A stretch of 64,000 nucleotides of DNA from positions 1 to 64,000 of the forward strand of contig VCJN01002666.1 in the NCBI GenBank assembly GCA_006384855.1. Reading direction: 5' to 3'. Shown piece after piece: positions 1 to 10,732 of the stretch. The DNA comes from Tetraselmis striata (Eukaryota; Chlorophyta; Chlorodendrophyceae; Chlorodendrales; Chlorodendraceae). Made by a program: the position numbers and the translations under genes. Below the pieces are notes generated by a model. It worked only from the letters and a program-made list of their open reading frames with translations, was not told where the DNA came from and did not search any database. Position 1 is the first letter of the stretch; every line of letters starts with the position of its first letter.

Positions 1-25
1 GGGGGGGGGGGGGGGGGGGGGGGGG
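1..25. repeat. Poly-G run at window edge
   Basis: The window opens with 25 consecutive G. Runs of this kind recur throughout (for example near 6950, 10640, 16650, 47510, 48850, 49780, 51820). Their exact length is unlikely to be reliable in an assembly. Confidence 0.9.
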
Positions 26-831
26 TCACTTTGTAAGTGGCCTCGACTGTATGTTCAAGTAGGTAAGTAGCACTCGGCGGCTGGGAGCGGTGCATGAGTG
101 GCTGGGGCCTCGGAAGAACCCCACTTGGGAGTTCATCCCCGCCTTGTGTGTAGTATGTGCATGATCATCAGATGAGGCCTAGTGCCACTATGTGTTGCGC
201 CCAACCTCCTTCACGCTTGCCACAATGCTCCCACCGATGATGCGTCGTGCTGATGTCTAGGTGATGAAGACGGAGGACTCATAGAGGAGGTGTTACCGAC
301 TGTCTACACCAATGTTTTGCCTTTGTGCAAAACATGTGAGGGTGCCGCCGGCTGCAGCAGCTTTAGTTTAGTCATGACATGTGTTCGTGATGAGGCGGGG
401 CGCCAAGGCCAATTGTGATGAGAATAAGATGCAAAGTCTTGATAGGCATGCAGCATTGCGCAGCAAAGCCGAGCAGCGCGGGGAGAGCAGCAACACATAG
501 CATTGGCATGCAATAGCTTAGCATCATCATAGCACTACATGAAGGGGTAGATAGGGTCACTGTATGGTTGGGTTGCCATGACGTTGACTGTGATATGGTG
601 ATGGTTTCAAAAAGTGCCGCACTTCCTTTTAATTTTATGCTTGCATATGGCAGAGAACACCCTTCTGCAAACAACCATGAATTGAAACCATTGAAAAAGT
701 CATGCCAGTGATAGTTGTTATCCAACAACTTAAGGCATGTTATACTAAGTAGTGTGAGATCAACCAAAATCGAGGGTTGGAAACAGAAGCAGGGGGTCTA
801 AAACATAAATTTTAATGAACCGGCCTAAAGT
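26..831. other. No gene recognised
   Basis: Only short overlapping reading frames are present. The longest is a 131-codon minus-strand frame at 372-767, with no motif I recognise and a composition that does not argue for coding. I see no structured repeat here. Confidence 0.5.
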
Positions 832-835
832 AAGT

Positions 836-905
836 AAAGTTCGCCCCTTGTCATGTGCTGATGCCGCCCCAACACTACTCGACCTCGTGCGCCAACTACG
901 GGTCA
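836..905 (-). repeat. SINE tail fragment (tRNA-derived family, copy 1)
   Basis: This stretch shares the block beginning AAGTTCGCCCC, a downstream GCCGCCCCA and then CGTGCGCCAACT with the left ends of the longer repeats at 53239-53464 and 54649-54866. In those copies the opposite end carries a tRNA-like promoter region, so this is the 3' body of a minus-strand SINE. The tRNA-like head is missing here, which suggests truncation or decay. Confidence 0.55.
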
Positions 906-920
906 TGCAATCGAACGTCT

Positions 921-1860
921 AGTATCATAGCCTACTGCTGGGCGAAATACAGCTGAAGACCGGTGTGAAAATCCATGATTACGGGCCGTTACGACTACAT
1001 TACGACCGAGACCGTAAGCGTAGTGGTGATAGCGATAGCGTAGTGCTGTCGCTAATGATGATTTTTAGCTTGCTTGTAGCTTATTCGACTTGGTTTCTTT
1101 GCGCTATATATAGTGCCTCGGAGACATTTGTTAGATATATCCAACATTTGTTGTACATAATATCACACAAATTTGAGAGGCCCAAATGGCTTCGTGCCCA
1201 ACATAGTTGGAGTATTTACACTGGCTTATATGGGGCCCAAAGGGCATGTCTTGATATCCCCCGGGGAACATAAAGCATACCGGCCGCAAAAAGTGGTCAA
1301 CACCGTTTTGCCCTTTTCAAAAACTTTTAACAAAATTGTAACTCGCTCACCCACCCGTCCAGCCACCCACCCGCCGCTATGAGGACCTCCGTCACCAAAT
1401 AAAGGCGCTCGTGCATCAACCTGAGGAGGGCCCCATGTTAACCCATGAGTGGCGACCAACGTCGGTACCAACGTCCTCGGTTGTTCAGCAACGTTACCGA
1501 GTCCGTCGGTGATGGCAAATGGATATAATAGTCCGCTGGCGGGACGACGCCCCGCCGGCCGATGTCCAAGAGCCCGGCCAGACACTCCGCCGCGAGCAAG
1601 CTATCCCGCACCCCTCCCTCGGCTGCCTCAGCGCCATGCATGAGGTCAAGTGATTGCCGTCGGCCCTTACGTGCCGTCCCGCCCTGCCGTTGCTGCTCAT
1701 GCGAGTGCGAGTGCGCTGGGTGGTCGTCGTGGAACGATTGTGGAACGGGCAGTGTCGTTTCCGACACCGGCACCCCCACCGAGATCCCATCCATCCTTGC
1801 GACCTCTTCCCCAGCCTCTATCCCAGCGACCGAGCCGCCTTGCCTGCCGACAACCTTGAC
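921..1860. other. No gene recognised upstream of piggyBac-like remnant
   Basis: Several short frames overlap on both strands (for example 965-1273 plus and 1438-1932 minus) with no recognised domain. If the piggyBac-like fragment that follows had upstream exons they could lie here, but no DDE-type catalytic region is readable. Confidence 0.4.
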
Positions 1861-2271
1861 ATGTCTGCCGAGTCGCAAGACAGCAAGCCAGGGCTGGAGG
1901 GAGACATGGCGCCATCCCGTCCCGCCGGCCACCGCCTCTCAATCGCGCCCAAGCGCTACTTGGACACCAACGACAAGAACGCCCCTAGCAACCAGGGGCA
2001 ATACGCGAACGGCCGCATCAAGCAGTCGAGGTGCTGTCGTTGCTACCGTGACGAGGGCGAGCAGCACTGGAGCTCGTGCTATTGCGTGCACTGCGGCATC
2101 ACCTTGTGCATGCCCAGCTCGGTGCACAACTGGTACTACTGGGAGCACCATCTCCACTGCGACGAGACCGCCATCCGCCGCCTGAAGCACGCCCGCACCG
2201 CACCGCATAGGGCGGCACACCCAAGTCCGCCGCCCCGGCCACCGCCCGTAGACTCCCATCCCCGTAGTTGA
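1861..2271 (+). pseudogene. PiggyBac-like transposase C-terminal cysteine-rich fragment
   Basis: The plus frame containing the ATG at 1861 (open from 1654) encodes a basic linker followed by a cysteine-rich cluster of the form C-x2-C, about 11 residues, then C-x2-C-x4-C and a histidine (CVHCGITLC is the core). This spacing is typical of the C-terminal zinc-binding domain that helps piggyBac family transposases bind their terminal repeats. The DDD catalytic domain that should precede it is not found upstream in any frame, so I read this as a remnant or a last exon. TTAA target sites could not be placed with confidence. An unrelated zinc-ribbon protein is the main alternative. Confidence 0.5.
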
Positions 2272-2901
2272 CCCGGGCCACTGGCCGCAGGATGGTGTAT
2301 GAGCCTGTATCCTGCCAGTTGGGCTGGCTGACGTGGTGGGCGGGTGTGCTCTGTAGGTCCCGCCCGTAGCCCGCTCTTAGCTGTACCGGTACATTCGCGT
2401 ACCTACAGGTACGTTTGATCATAAATTCCCCTACGGGTATATACCGTACCGGCCCCGGAATGACGATACAACAAAACCATGTTGGATTTATGTTCACATA
2501 CATATAAAGTCCCCCGAGGCAATAGTCTTGTAGTCATGATGATTGCCACAATTAGCGCTAATTAATTAGCGATTTTCCCCCCGATGGTTGCTGTGTTTTG
2601 CTCTGTATTTTCCTGATGTTGCCCTACCTGACGCTGGCTTCGCCGATCTTGCTTACACTCGGTACTCGGTACATACTAAGGCTACATACAGTTGTGTACA
2701 ATGTCACAGTAGTGCCGCCTTGAAAGGCGGGCGCAGCGGTGAAAACTGAGCATTTTCATATACCGTGGATGTACGTAGCTGTACGCAGCTTGCGGAGTAC
2801 AGGTGCAGACCGTTGCTTTGTCTGAAAATGCCGATTTCATTGCTTGCGGCCCGCCCATACAAGGCGGCCGCTACTGAGGTAGCATTAATTCTCTCGTATT
2901 T
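2272..2901. other. No gene recognised
   Basis: This AT/GC-mixed stretch is rich in short GTACC/GGTAC palindromes (for example near 2380-2415 and 2765-2800). No frame longer than a chance ORF belongs to it. Confidence 0.5.
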
Positions 2902-3430
2902 GTAATTACATGAGCTAGCAGCAGAAGGCGATATCGGAAATCACCAAAATAAAAGGCAATCAGAAAGGTCCTCTACAGCGACTGCGGGGTGGAAGCAGTA
3001 ACATGAGAAGACGCAGAGTGGGCACGAGCACACGCATCAGACTTGGCCATCTGCACACCGGCAGAGAGAATGCCGCCCAGGGTACCATGCACGCAAGCCG
3101 AGACCCGCTGCAACAGCCCCCGCCGTGTGCGCGACAGGTGACGGCGGAACTCAGCAGGTTGGCCGGCGACAAAGTTTCGAAGTGCCTGAACGGATTGACC
3201 ACGAAGAAAGCAAGAGGTCGGGGCGGAAGGACCGCCAGGGAAGTTGCGCACAGCCAACAGCACCGCGAAGATGTAGACCACAGTCAAAGCGGACTTCCCG
3301 AGTCGGCCGCGGTCCTCAACCACAAAAGGGTAGTACCGGTGAACACCCTGCACTGGGGCGGAAGACGCCCGGTCCGCTGCCAACTTAGCATGCTCCGCCT
3401 CGGTCGCCTCGATTCCCTCGTATATTAATT
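2902..3430 (-). mobile_element. Retroelement family B, 3'-terminal fragment (copy 1)
   Basis: Read on the minus strand, this encodes the segment HRYYPFVVEDRGRLGKSAL and the residues after it. That fits the conserved tail found at the C terminus of many eukaryotic non-LTR reverse-transcriptase proteins carrying a PD-(D/E)XK-type nuclease. The same sequence recurs in a longer copy at 61725-62700. The left (3') end begins with AATTACATGAGCTAGCAGC, which also occurs at 61727 and in variant form near 38108. All three copies share one 3' end and are cut at different 5' points, as 5' truncation during target-primed reverse transcription produces. The 253-codon frame over 2973-3734 runs on into unrelated DNA. 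Confidence 0.65.
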
Positions 3431-3701
3431 CTCTCGTATCATACCGGCACGGTATACTATTTCCCGCCCGATCGCCCTCGTGTGATGGTTTAGATGTTTT
3501 TTTGCGGTTCGACACTGATTGTTGCTGTGATAATGATTTAGCGGTGAATTGACGATGCTTGATGTAGTACGGGATTTGATTGGCACTGCTTTGACTGAAT
3601 GGGTTGAATAATAATGTGAGATTTGCCGTTTCGTTCGAGTGGTATTTTATTGCCGGACAATGCTGGCATGGAGACAAGTGCGTGGTGGCTAGTGGCAGCG
3701 G
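3431..3701. other. AT-rich spacer between two retroelement 3' ends
   Basis: This segment lies between the family B fragment and the A-tail of LINE-A. It contains GATTTGCCGTTTCGTTC-type unique sequence and no recognised gene. Confidence 0.5.
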
Positions 3702-3903
3702 TTTTTTTTTTCGCCCCCGGGACAGGACTGGCACCAGTGAAACCCTTGCAGCGTCTCTACGACGGCCGTTTAGGCAGCAATCCAGTTACGGAAAGCCCTG
3801 GGTAGGCGACGCTCCGTTATAGTCATCAAACATTATGCAAGACTAATTGGAGGCCATCGACGGAATTTCCAACACTGTTGGATCACCGTCTAAACCACTG
3901 CCA

Positions 3904-4947
3904 TCAAAATACCCGGTACTGACCACGAAAGGTCCGCCCTACCCGTTTATTTGGGCGTCGGCCCAAGCCCCAACCCGCGAAGCAAAGCATTTCGGGAGTG
4001 CGATACATGTGCAACAAAAAAGGCACTGTGAGGGAGGGCCCGACGCCATTGCATTTCCCATTCCCAATAAAATCCAGGGCGCCGTGAAGGGAGGGGGGGA
4101 CCCCGCCCAAAATAAAGGCAGTTAAGTCCACATGTGTTGACGCAATAGCCTGACTAGTAATAAAATCCCTGAACTCCGGAACTAACAACCCAAAAGTATG
4201 ACGGTGATACCCCCACCGCGGGCACTCCACCAACATATGTTCGATAGTCTCATATTCACCTCCGCCACATGCAGGGCAGTGTTCCAGGAACCGCTCAGGC
4301 ATGGCATGAATCCGGGCCAATCGGCGGACAGTGGGAAATACTCGGGTGCGAAATTGTATCATCATGTGCAACCCGGCCACAACCCCCGCGGGGACACCCA
4401 CACCGTACTGTGGCAACGGGTTTGACGCATAAGACGCCTGGACATATATACCCCAGGTTATACTGCGTGCTAACGATGCCGACGATTCGTAACGCGCCCA
4501 CACCAATGCCTTTACTAGTTTAGCGGCATCGCGCGCGGCTAGTGACCTCCACTCAAGTGGAAGGTGCGCCCCCTCAGCTAGCCCTACGTTCGCCCTAGCT
4601 AGTCGATCTAACCACCGCACAGTCCCTGACGTCCACGTGTTGGGGCGCGCCCGACTTGGCTCATCTACTAAATGGGTTATACATATATTCAAGTCGGATG
4701 CTTTAAGGAACGCCCGAGCCCGTGCCGCAGCGGCCGTAGCCTCTATGGGCGCAATATCCAATTCCCGCATCATCGGTGTAGTGGCCACCCCAGGGGAGCT
4801 TTTACCCACCCCAATGAGGCACCGCAAGCACTGATTGAATACGGTGTATAATTTATTTGCGCCGCTAGTTCTATCCATGCCCCATAATATTTCACACCCA
4901 TAAGTTAAAACCGGCAGTACACAGGTTTTAAAGACCGAGACACGCAC
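3904..4947 (-). pseudogene. LINE-A C-terminal domain with CCHC-like knuckle
   Basis: This 347-codon frame starts just after the reverse-transcriptase thumb (VSVFKTCVLPVLTYGCE is the usual post-RT segment of LINE proteins). It carries C224, C227, H237 and C242 in a C-x2-C-x9-H-x4-C arrangement near ERFLEHCPACGG. In L1-like elements this region is thought to help bind template RNA. The frame differs from that of the RT segment upstream, so the polyprotein is broken between about 4950 and 5090. Copy 2 at 58109-58901 shows the same domain with different lesions. Confidence 0.85.
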
Positions 4948-5090
4948 ATTAATAGGAATTATGTCCCGTCCACTACCGACTAATACCGAATCAAGCGCCT
5001 CAATGGCAAGTTTTACAATTGTTCACCCGGTCGTCTAATATGTGTTGCATACCTACATCCGACTTAATGACCGTACCCAAGTACCTATAT

Positions 5091-5992
5091 TCATATACAA
5101 CCGGTACCCGCCCCCCCCCCAAGCTGCCATCGGGCAGCTTGTTCGCGTAACGCGGTTTCGTCGGAATATCGGCCTAATGCCATCACCCCACACTTAAGTA
5201 CCCCAAACCCCATAAAATGGTCATCCGCCCACTGCGAGAAGTGGGCGAACATGGCATGCAGGTTATCGAACGAGCCTGTGATGCCAACAGCGTCGTCCGC
5301 ATATAACTGACCTGGCACCCTTAGTGGTTGCCTTGCCGCTAATGTGTCGGTGCACCCTGGTACACCACACCCTAGATGTTCTACCCCATCGAATATATCG
5401 TTAATAAATATGTTAAATAGGATGGGGGAAGCGGGGCATCCCTGTCGGAGGCCACGCTCTATGGGTATGGGGTCTGATAGTGTTCCCGGGGCCACCCCTG
5501 TCTTGACCCGTACCATACTATCCATGTATAAAGTTTTAATGAAGGTCAGCATATGACCCGTAACTCCTATGGCTTGTAGTTTTAGGAATAAAAGCTCATG
5601 AGGTACGGTGTCATATGCCTTCCTAAAGTCAATAAAACCCGCGTACGTGGGTAGACGTGCCGCTTGGCAACGAGCCGCGATATCGAACAAGCTGGCGACT
5701 TGCATGGGGCCCTCCTTATTCCGCATAAAACCCGCTTGCCAACGGCGGATTATCCCTTTAGCTTAGCAGACGTCTTGCAAGCGTTGGGTAATGACGGTCA
5801 TAAGGAGTTTCATAGCGGCACCCATAATCGAATACCCCTATAGTTGTCCATAACGGTCGCGTCGCCTTTCTTGGGCACCGATACTATGGCCGAGCTACGC
5901 CACTGCTGGGGGATATAGTTCTTAGTCCATATCCCGTTAATTAAGGCCAGCAATGCCTTGCCAAAATGGCTATTTGGGGCGTATATCGCCAA
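5091..5992 (-). pseudogene. LINE-A reverse transcriptase domain
   Basis: Two minus-strand frames make up the polymerase: 5810-5992 contains the N-terminal RT block (WRSSAIVSVPKKGD...DNYRGI) and 5091-5726 contains the palm. In the palm frame FIDFRKAYD (residues 31-39) supplies the motif A aspartate, RGLRQGCPASPILFN is motif B, and YADD (142-145) is the catalytic motif C. About 80 bp between the two frames is out of frame, so this copy is inactive. The family's RT copies its own RNA at a nicked chromosomal target. Confidence 0.9.
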
Positions 5993-6043
5993 TTTTAAAG
6001 CCTCCGAAGTGATCCCATCCTGCCCCTGGGCCTTATTATTTTT

Positions 6044-6547
6044 TTAACGCCCAAGAGCCTTGATTAGCTCCTCCCAGGTTATATGCCCATTAATCCCGTT
6101 TAGCGCGGGGGCAATGGGTGGCGATGTACCGTGGCGGTGTTCCCACGCCGCACGGTATATAGCAACCCGTTGTGCTAGGGGGTGGGGGTCACGCAGCAGC
6201 TCCAGATAGTGCCGCGCCCAGCACGCATTGATTTCGCCCAGCTCGGTATGAAGTACCCCCGATACCGGATCACGTACTGGCTCGTCGTTCGCGCCCTCGA
6301 ATGAACCCTGCCCCTTACGGAGAGAGCGCGCCCACTTCCAGAACCCCCGTCTCCCACCACCCTTCTTAAAATCCTGAACCGCTTTTAGCACGGCCCGCTC
6401 CCTCTGGCGGCGGCGGTTATTCCGTTCTAGTGTCCGGACCCTATGCCGTGCAGCAGCATAATGTGCCGACGCTAGAGCTAGCGGTATCTCGAGGGCCCCT
6501 AGTCCCCCGGCACGCCATAAAGGCCATGCGCCGACGATTAATCGCAC
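6044..6547 (-). pseudogene. LINE-A endonuclease-RT linker
   Basis: This 167-codon frame is rich in Arg and Ala, includes RRRGFWKWARSLRKGQG-like sequence, and ends with TWEELIKALG, the segment that usually leads into the first RT block of LINE proteins. It lies in the expected place between the endonuclease and polymerase parts. No catalytic motif is expected here. A frame change near 6000-6040 separates it from the RT. Confidence 0.7.
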
Positions 6548-6799
6548 CTGGGATAGACCGTTGCAGCGGCGGCCCTAGGCCACGACGCCTGGGCTTGGTA
6601 ACAGCCCCTACCCCACGCGCCGCTGACCATATTGCCTGGATAAAGTGGTCGGCGCCGGTGTCTAGGGATCCCCCCCCTCCCGAGGGCCCACCGTCTACAT
6701 GTGGGTCATCTAGAGGGGTGAGCACCGCGAACGGATTAGCGGTGACAAAATCGTGGAACGGCTTGGGCCATGCGGAGGGAGAGTCACCGTGGGCCGGTT

Positions 6800-7540
6800 T
6801 GGACCTTGCAGACATGCGTTAATGCAGGGGAGGTGGACATGTATCTTCACGGATGGCGCCCACGGGGAAAGAAGACAGGACAGGGAAGTGATCGGAGGTG
6901 TCCCAAGAGTAGTCCACCCATGCCGAGGGCGAGAGAGACGGGGGGAGGGGGGGGGGGGGGGGGCTATGGTGGGAGGCCATGCGATGAAGTACCCCAACTG
7001 CCCCTCCGACAAGTACCCCGTTCGCGCGCCGATGCATCCCGCGGCCACATGGGCTTACCGCCGGGAAGGCACCGCCAAGGCCTGAGTAGAGCCGTCAACT
7101 CCCTTTCATCCATGTTCCAATCCCCCCCACCACGATCAGATCCCTCGGATAACTCGTACGAAGCCGCGCCAACTCTTCGCGTAGGCGGTCCCGATACGGT
7201 TCCCCCTGTGAGCCGGTGGGCAAATCGGCCGAGATAAATATAGTGGCCGCGGAGTCACCGCAACCTCCCCCCACCCGGACACAGGTCCAACATGGGTGGG
7301 GCGCGCCGACTGCCCGCGCCCGGTACGGCGACCGGACTAACACACAGCACCCACGTTCCGATGCAACGCGGTCCCCGAACGAATAGTAGTCAGAGTACCC
7401 ATTAGAACGCACTCGCATATCGGTCGCCCTAAGCGTGGTCTCCTGAACGAGCAGAACATCTACGCACAGATCGCTCGATCAGCCAGCGCGCCAACATCCT
7501 CCACCTTAGAAGACAACCCATTCACATTAAGCGTCGCAAC
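6800..7540 (-). pseudogene. LINE-A apurinic-type endonuclease domain
   Basis: Motifs of the APE/exonuclease III-type LINE endonuclease appear in order across several minus-strand frames. ATLNVNGL (about 7535-7512) is the N-terminal asparagine motif, DVLLVQET (about 7465-7440) carries the metal-binding glutamate, and SDHFPVL (about 6895-6875) is the terminal SDH motif. Frame shifts interrupt the domain near 7470, near 7100 and around the G/C run at 6937-6963. In intact elements this enzyme nicks target DNA to prime reverse transcription. It is broken here. Confidence 0.8.
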
Positions 7541-7616
7541 GCATAGGTGGGCGGGCATGGGAGGGAAGGGAAAGGGCAAGGGGTGGGGGGGAGGGGGAGG
7601 GCGGGCGGCGTGGCGA

Positions 7617-7880
7617 TTATATCCCAGTACGAGCGGTGTTCACGCAAGTACCACCCCACCGGCCTGCAAAACGTTGTAAACGCTCGCGGACATGCGCACC
7701 TTGCCCTTGGGTATAATACACATCAAAGCACATCGGCCCATCCCGCTGCAACACACGATCGATCTTCGGAATGGCCGAGGGCCGGCCATTAAACGCCCGA
7801 TCGACGCGGCTCCAAAAGGCAGGTAGTGGCGACGGGTCCCCCCGACAACACACACGACGCATGGACGCCCCCGCGCCATT
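7617..7880 (-). pseudogene. LINE-A N-terminal region
   Basis: Minus frames at 7617-7862 and 7640-7879 cover the 5' end of the element. The first encodes AFWSRVDRAFNGRPSAIPK and a following basic stretch, and leads in the right direction into the endonuclease. I do not recognise a named ORF1 domain. The true 5' end of the element is not marked by any repeat I can see. Confidence 0.5.
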
Positions 7881-8104
7881 AGCTAGGTGCCCAACCGTCC
7901 AAGGGCGAAGGAGGAGAAGGAGGACGCCTCTAATGAAAACGCGGTGCTACCGGCATTGCTTCGGTCACACTGCGGGCAATTCGGAACCGCCGCCTCCGTT
8001 TTCTCCGCTCAACCCAAGAGGTAGGGGAATAATAATAATATCGGACTACGGCGTACGATTGCGCGAGTACCGGTACGAGTGTAAATCTTAAATAATAAAA
8101 GGCT

Positions 8105-8600
8105 GTCCGCACGAGCTGACACCGAGCGCGAAACATGGGGAGAGCACGGAAATATTCCGACGAGGATGCGACGACCGGAAGTCTCCGTCGACTACCGACA
8201 GAGCTAGGATAGGACAAGCGTGCCAGTTGCTCAGAATCTCAAATGCAAGCGCTAGGGGGACTATCCTCAAGATCTCACGTGGCCTTCCGGCAGTGCATGT
8301 GGCCTTTCGGCAAGGCCTAGGGTGGCTCAATTGATAGCAAATCGTTTGGTTCGTTGTTTACAAGGGGAGAGCCCGAGGATTCTTATAGCATTTGCCAAGG
8401 GGTGGGGGGGGGGGGGGGGAGGGGGTGGGGGGACTTTACGAGAATCGCAACGCTCCACTAAGTCCCAGATGTCGGCATTTGTCTAAGTACGTGCTTGAGC
8501 CTTGTAATCATGCTTGTTGCCGTAGTGCTGACGAAGTCGTAGTCATAGCAACACCGTGCCTAGCCAGAGAATCCGAGAGAAATTACGGCACGGAAGAGCT
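8105..8600. repeat. Dispersed repeat R1, copy 1
   Basis: This block is repeated in direct orientation at 17863-18305. Shared landmarks are CACCGAGCGC, CGACTACCGACAGAGCTAGG, ATATCAAATGCAAGCGC-like sequence, GGCCTTTCGGCAAG, CTTATAGCATTTGCC and CATGCTT.TTGCCGTAGTG. A G-run (8401-8430) is inserted in this copy only. It has no coding capacity and no terminal inverted repeats that I can see. Confidence 0.75.
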
Positions 8601-9494
8601 TAGGTCCCAACACCCCTCCTCACAGTGCAATGACGGGGAGAGAGTAGAAAGGGATGGAGTGGAGCGACGGGCCATCGTCTCCACGCGCGAAGAGGGCGTG
8701 GAGGGACTTGATAAAGGTAGGCAGCGAGGGCGCTTTTATGACGTACCCAGTCAGCCTTGCAGTAAGCCAATCAGCCCGCCAAGACAGGGTACTGATGGAG
8801 GAGAGTTGGTTGTACCCACGGCCAATGCAATGAACTCAGCTTGTCCGGTAGAGGGTGTAGTGCCGGTCCGATTCTTGCTGATCCCGGGAGTTGGCAAGTC
8901 ATGGGGCGGGCCAACGAACTAGGATATGTGACTGACTTGTCGGGCATTGGCGGCAGCACAATGAGACCCCAAACAGTGTCGGCAAATGTTACTAGGAAAG
9001 GGGCAACAGTGAACGGCTGGAGCGCGAAGATGAGGCCCATGGCCATGTATGCCCTTACTGGCATATCGCGGATCATATCCGGGGAATAACGTGACGGCAG
9101 GGACGCGGAGCTGCGTTGCGTCAAGGTCTACTGCGGGGCGTAGGTGATCGCCGCGGGTGCATGAACGGGGCTTGTGTTTGTTCACGGACCCATTGTGGCT
9201 CTGTTTCAGCTTAGAGTGCGAGGTGGTGTGGATGACCATGATGTCGGTGGTACGGCCAGGTTTGAAGGGGATGGCGTCGTGATAGATCAAGCGAAAGGTA
9301 CGTGTGTTTGGGATTGAGTCCATCACTTTGTTGTTGTCGCATGCCGCAATTTCGAAGGGGCTGTCAAGGTCGTCGGGAGAGACTTCCGCATGCTATCGGC
9401 GCAGGGTGGGTGGGTCTTGATCGAGGTTTGGGAAGGCGATGGCTTAGGCTGCCATGGGAAAAAGGGCGATTATTGAGTCAAAATGGGCACATTT
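8601..9494. other. Unrecognised region
   Basis: Two overlapping minus-strand frames (8771-9124 and 8919-9326) look smoother than random sequence but match no family I know. They may be decayed transposon coding sequence. No splice structure is convincing. Confidence 0.35.
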
Positions 9495-9564
9495 CTGGAC
9501 TCAAAATTGCACCCCCCTTAACTCAATATTGTACCCCTTTTGGGGGGTGCAAATTTGAGTCCAG
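9495..9564. repeat. Hairpin H1 with 23-bp arms
   Basis: The arms at 9495-9517 and 9542-9564 are reverse complements with one mismatch (CTGGACTCAAAATTGC against its partner), separated by a 24-bp loop. The flanking sequence ATTGAGTCAAAATGGGCAC relates it to the second hairpin at 15680-15731. Confidence 0.85.
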
Positions 9565-10732
9565 CCTAACACTGTACGAATGTACTGTGAAACTGGCTTC
9601 CTTTTCTTGCCAACACTGTACGAGGTACTGTTCAGTGAAATGAACCTTCACTATGTACTACACGCCTGTCCACCGCCCTTTGACGAGATGCGTCGCTACC
9701 CTTCCACGCCAACCGTTTTTTCTGGCCTCGAATGCTACGCCGCCACTGTGCTTCCCACTCATCTACCCCTCGCAAGCTCCCTCGCGCTTGTATTCTTTGA
9801 GGCATCTTAACGCTTCTCGGTGCACAAAAGCATGGCAGACCGTCCTCGCAGAGCAAAACGCACATCTGCCCGCTTGCAGAGTTTTGTGCGTGGCGGGGAC
9901 ATCTGCGGCTGCACTTGGCTTTGACCCAACGAGCAGGGCTCTCGACACACTGCTAGTGACCCCCATGGCGCAAGATTCTCCGCAGATGCACTTGCGTTCC
10001 GGCAGGAGGGCGTCTCATGCGCCAATACCCACGACTCAGCCCATGAGGCCCATGCAGCCGGGCGGTGGGCAACATGGAAGCGGACCGCTATGGCCCGGGG
10101 CCGGAGATTCGCAGCCTTCGCCTCACGGCGAGCCTCAGCCTGACCCCCCAAGCCTCAAGGTGTGCCACCTTTGGTCCCTCTCCCATGAGCGACTCCAACG
10201 GTACGCGGACTCGCATCTTCGCTTGCATCTCTCATCAGGGCGCCGTGTGCTGCGTTAAGCGCACCTCACCGTCGCGCATCTCGACATGAGTGGTGACACC
10301 CGCCCCGTTTCCCACCCGCTTTGTGTTTTCGTCCTTGTTGGCCAACGACCTCTAACACATCATGCACGATCCGCGATACCCGATGACCTCAGACTGCAAG
10401 AGAGGGGCAGGGACGAGAGGCAGCACGGTGAACATGCGGGCCTTCTTGGCCTCTGAAGACCACCGGCTTGTGTACAACGAGTTGCGGGGGATTTGCAACG
10501 AGTATGTCCAAGAAGCTCACCGGCAGATGCGAATCTCGTCCCCTGGTAAAATGGCCCGGCAAAAGCCCTCGTCATGGCAGACCCGGACTACGGCTCGGGT
10601 CCTGCCAATGTCGACAGCGTGGCGGGGGAGGGGGGGGGGGGGGGGGGGGGGGGAGGCTGCTCCTCATCATCTTTCTCAATTGCTGCGCGCCACTCACTGC
10701 CGCCAGGAGGGGGCGAGATGTGACAATTGTCG
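9565..10732. other. Unrecognised region left of tandem arrays
   Basis: Plus frames at 9653-10258 and 10362-10988 contain Pro/Arg-rich sequence. A stretch around 10430-10540 (AFLASEDHRLVYNELRG) looks like real protein, but I cannot name it. A G-run at 10625-10653 breaks the second frame from the repeat sequence downstream. Confidence 0.35.

Larger units (their letters stand above)
3702..7880 (-). mobile_element. LINE-A copy 1: APE-type non-LTR retrotransposon, degenerate
   Basis: In minus orientation the region reads as a near-complete L1-like non-LTR element: N-terminal region (about 7880-7600), apurinic-like endonuclease (7540-6800), linker (6547-6044), reverse transcriptase (5992-5091) and a C-terminal domain with a C-x2-C-x9-H-x4-C knuckle (4947-3904). 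It ends in a 3' untranslated region with GGGGGCG and an A-tail (T-run at 3702-3711). At least four frame changes or stops separate the parts, so it is not autonomous as written. A 5'-truncated copy of the same family sits at 57945-59420 on the plus strand, and a 3' stub lies at 36366-36530. Confidence 0.9.
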
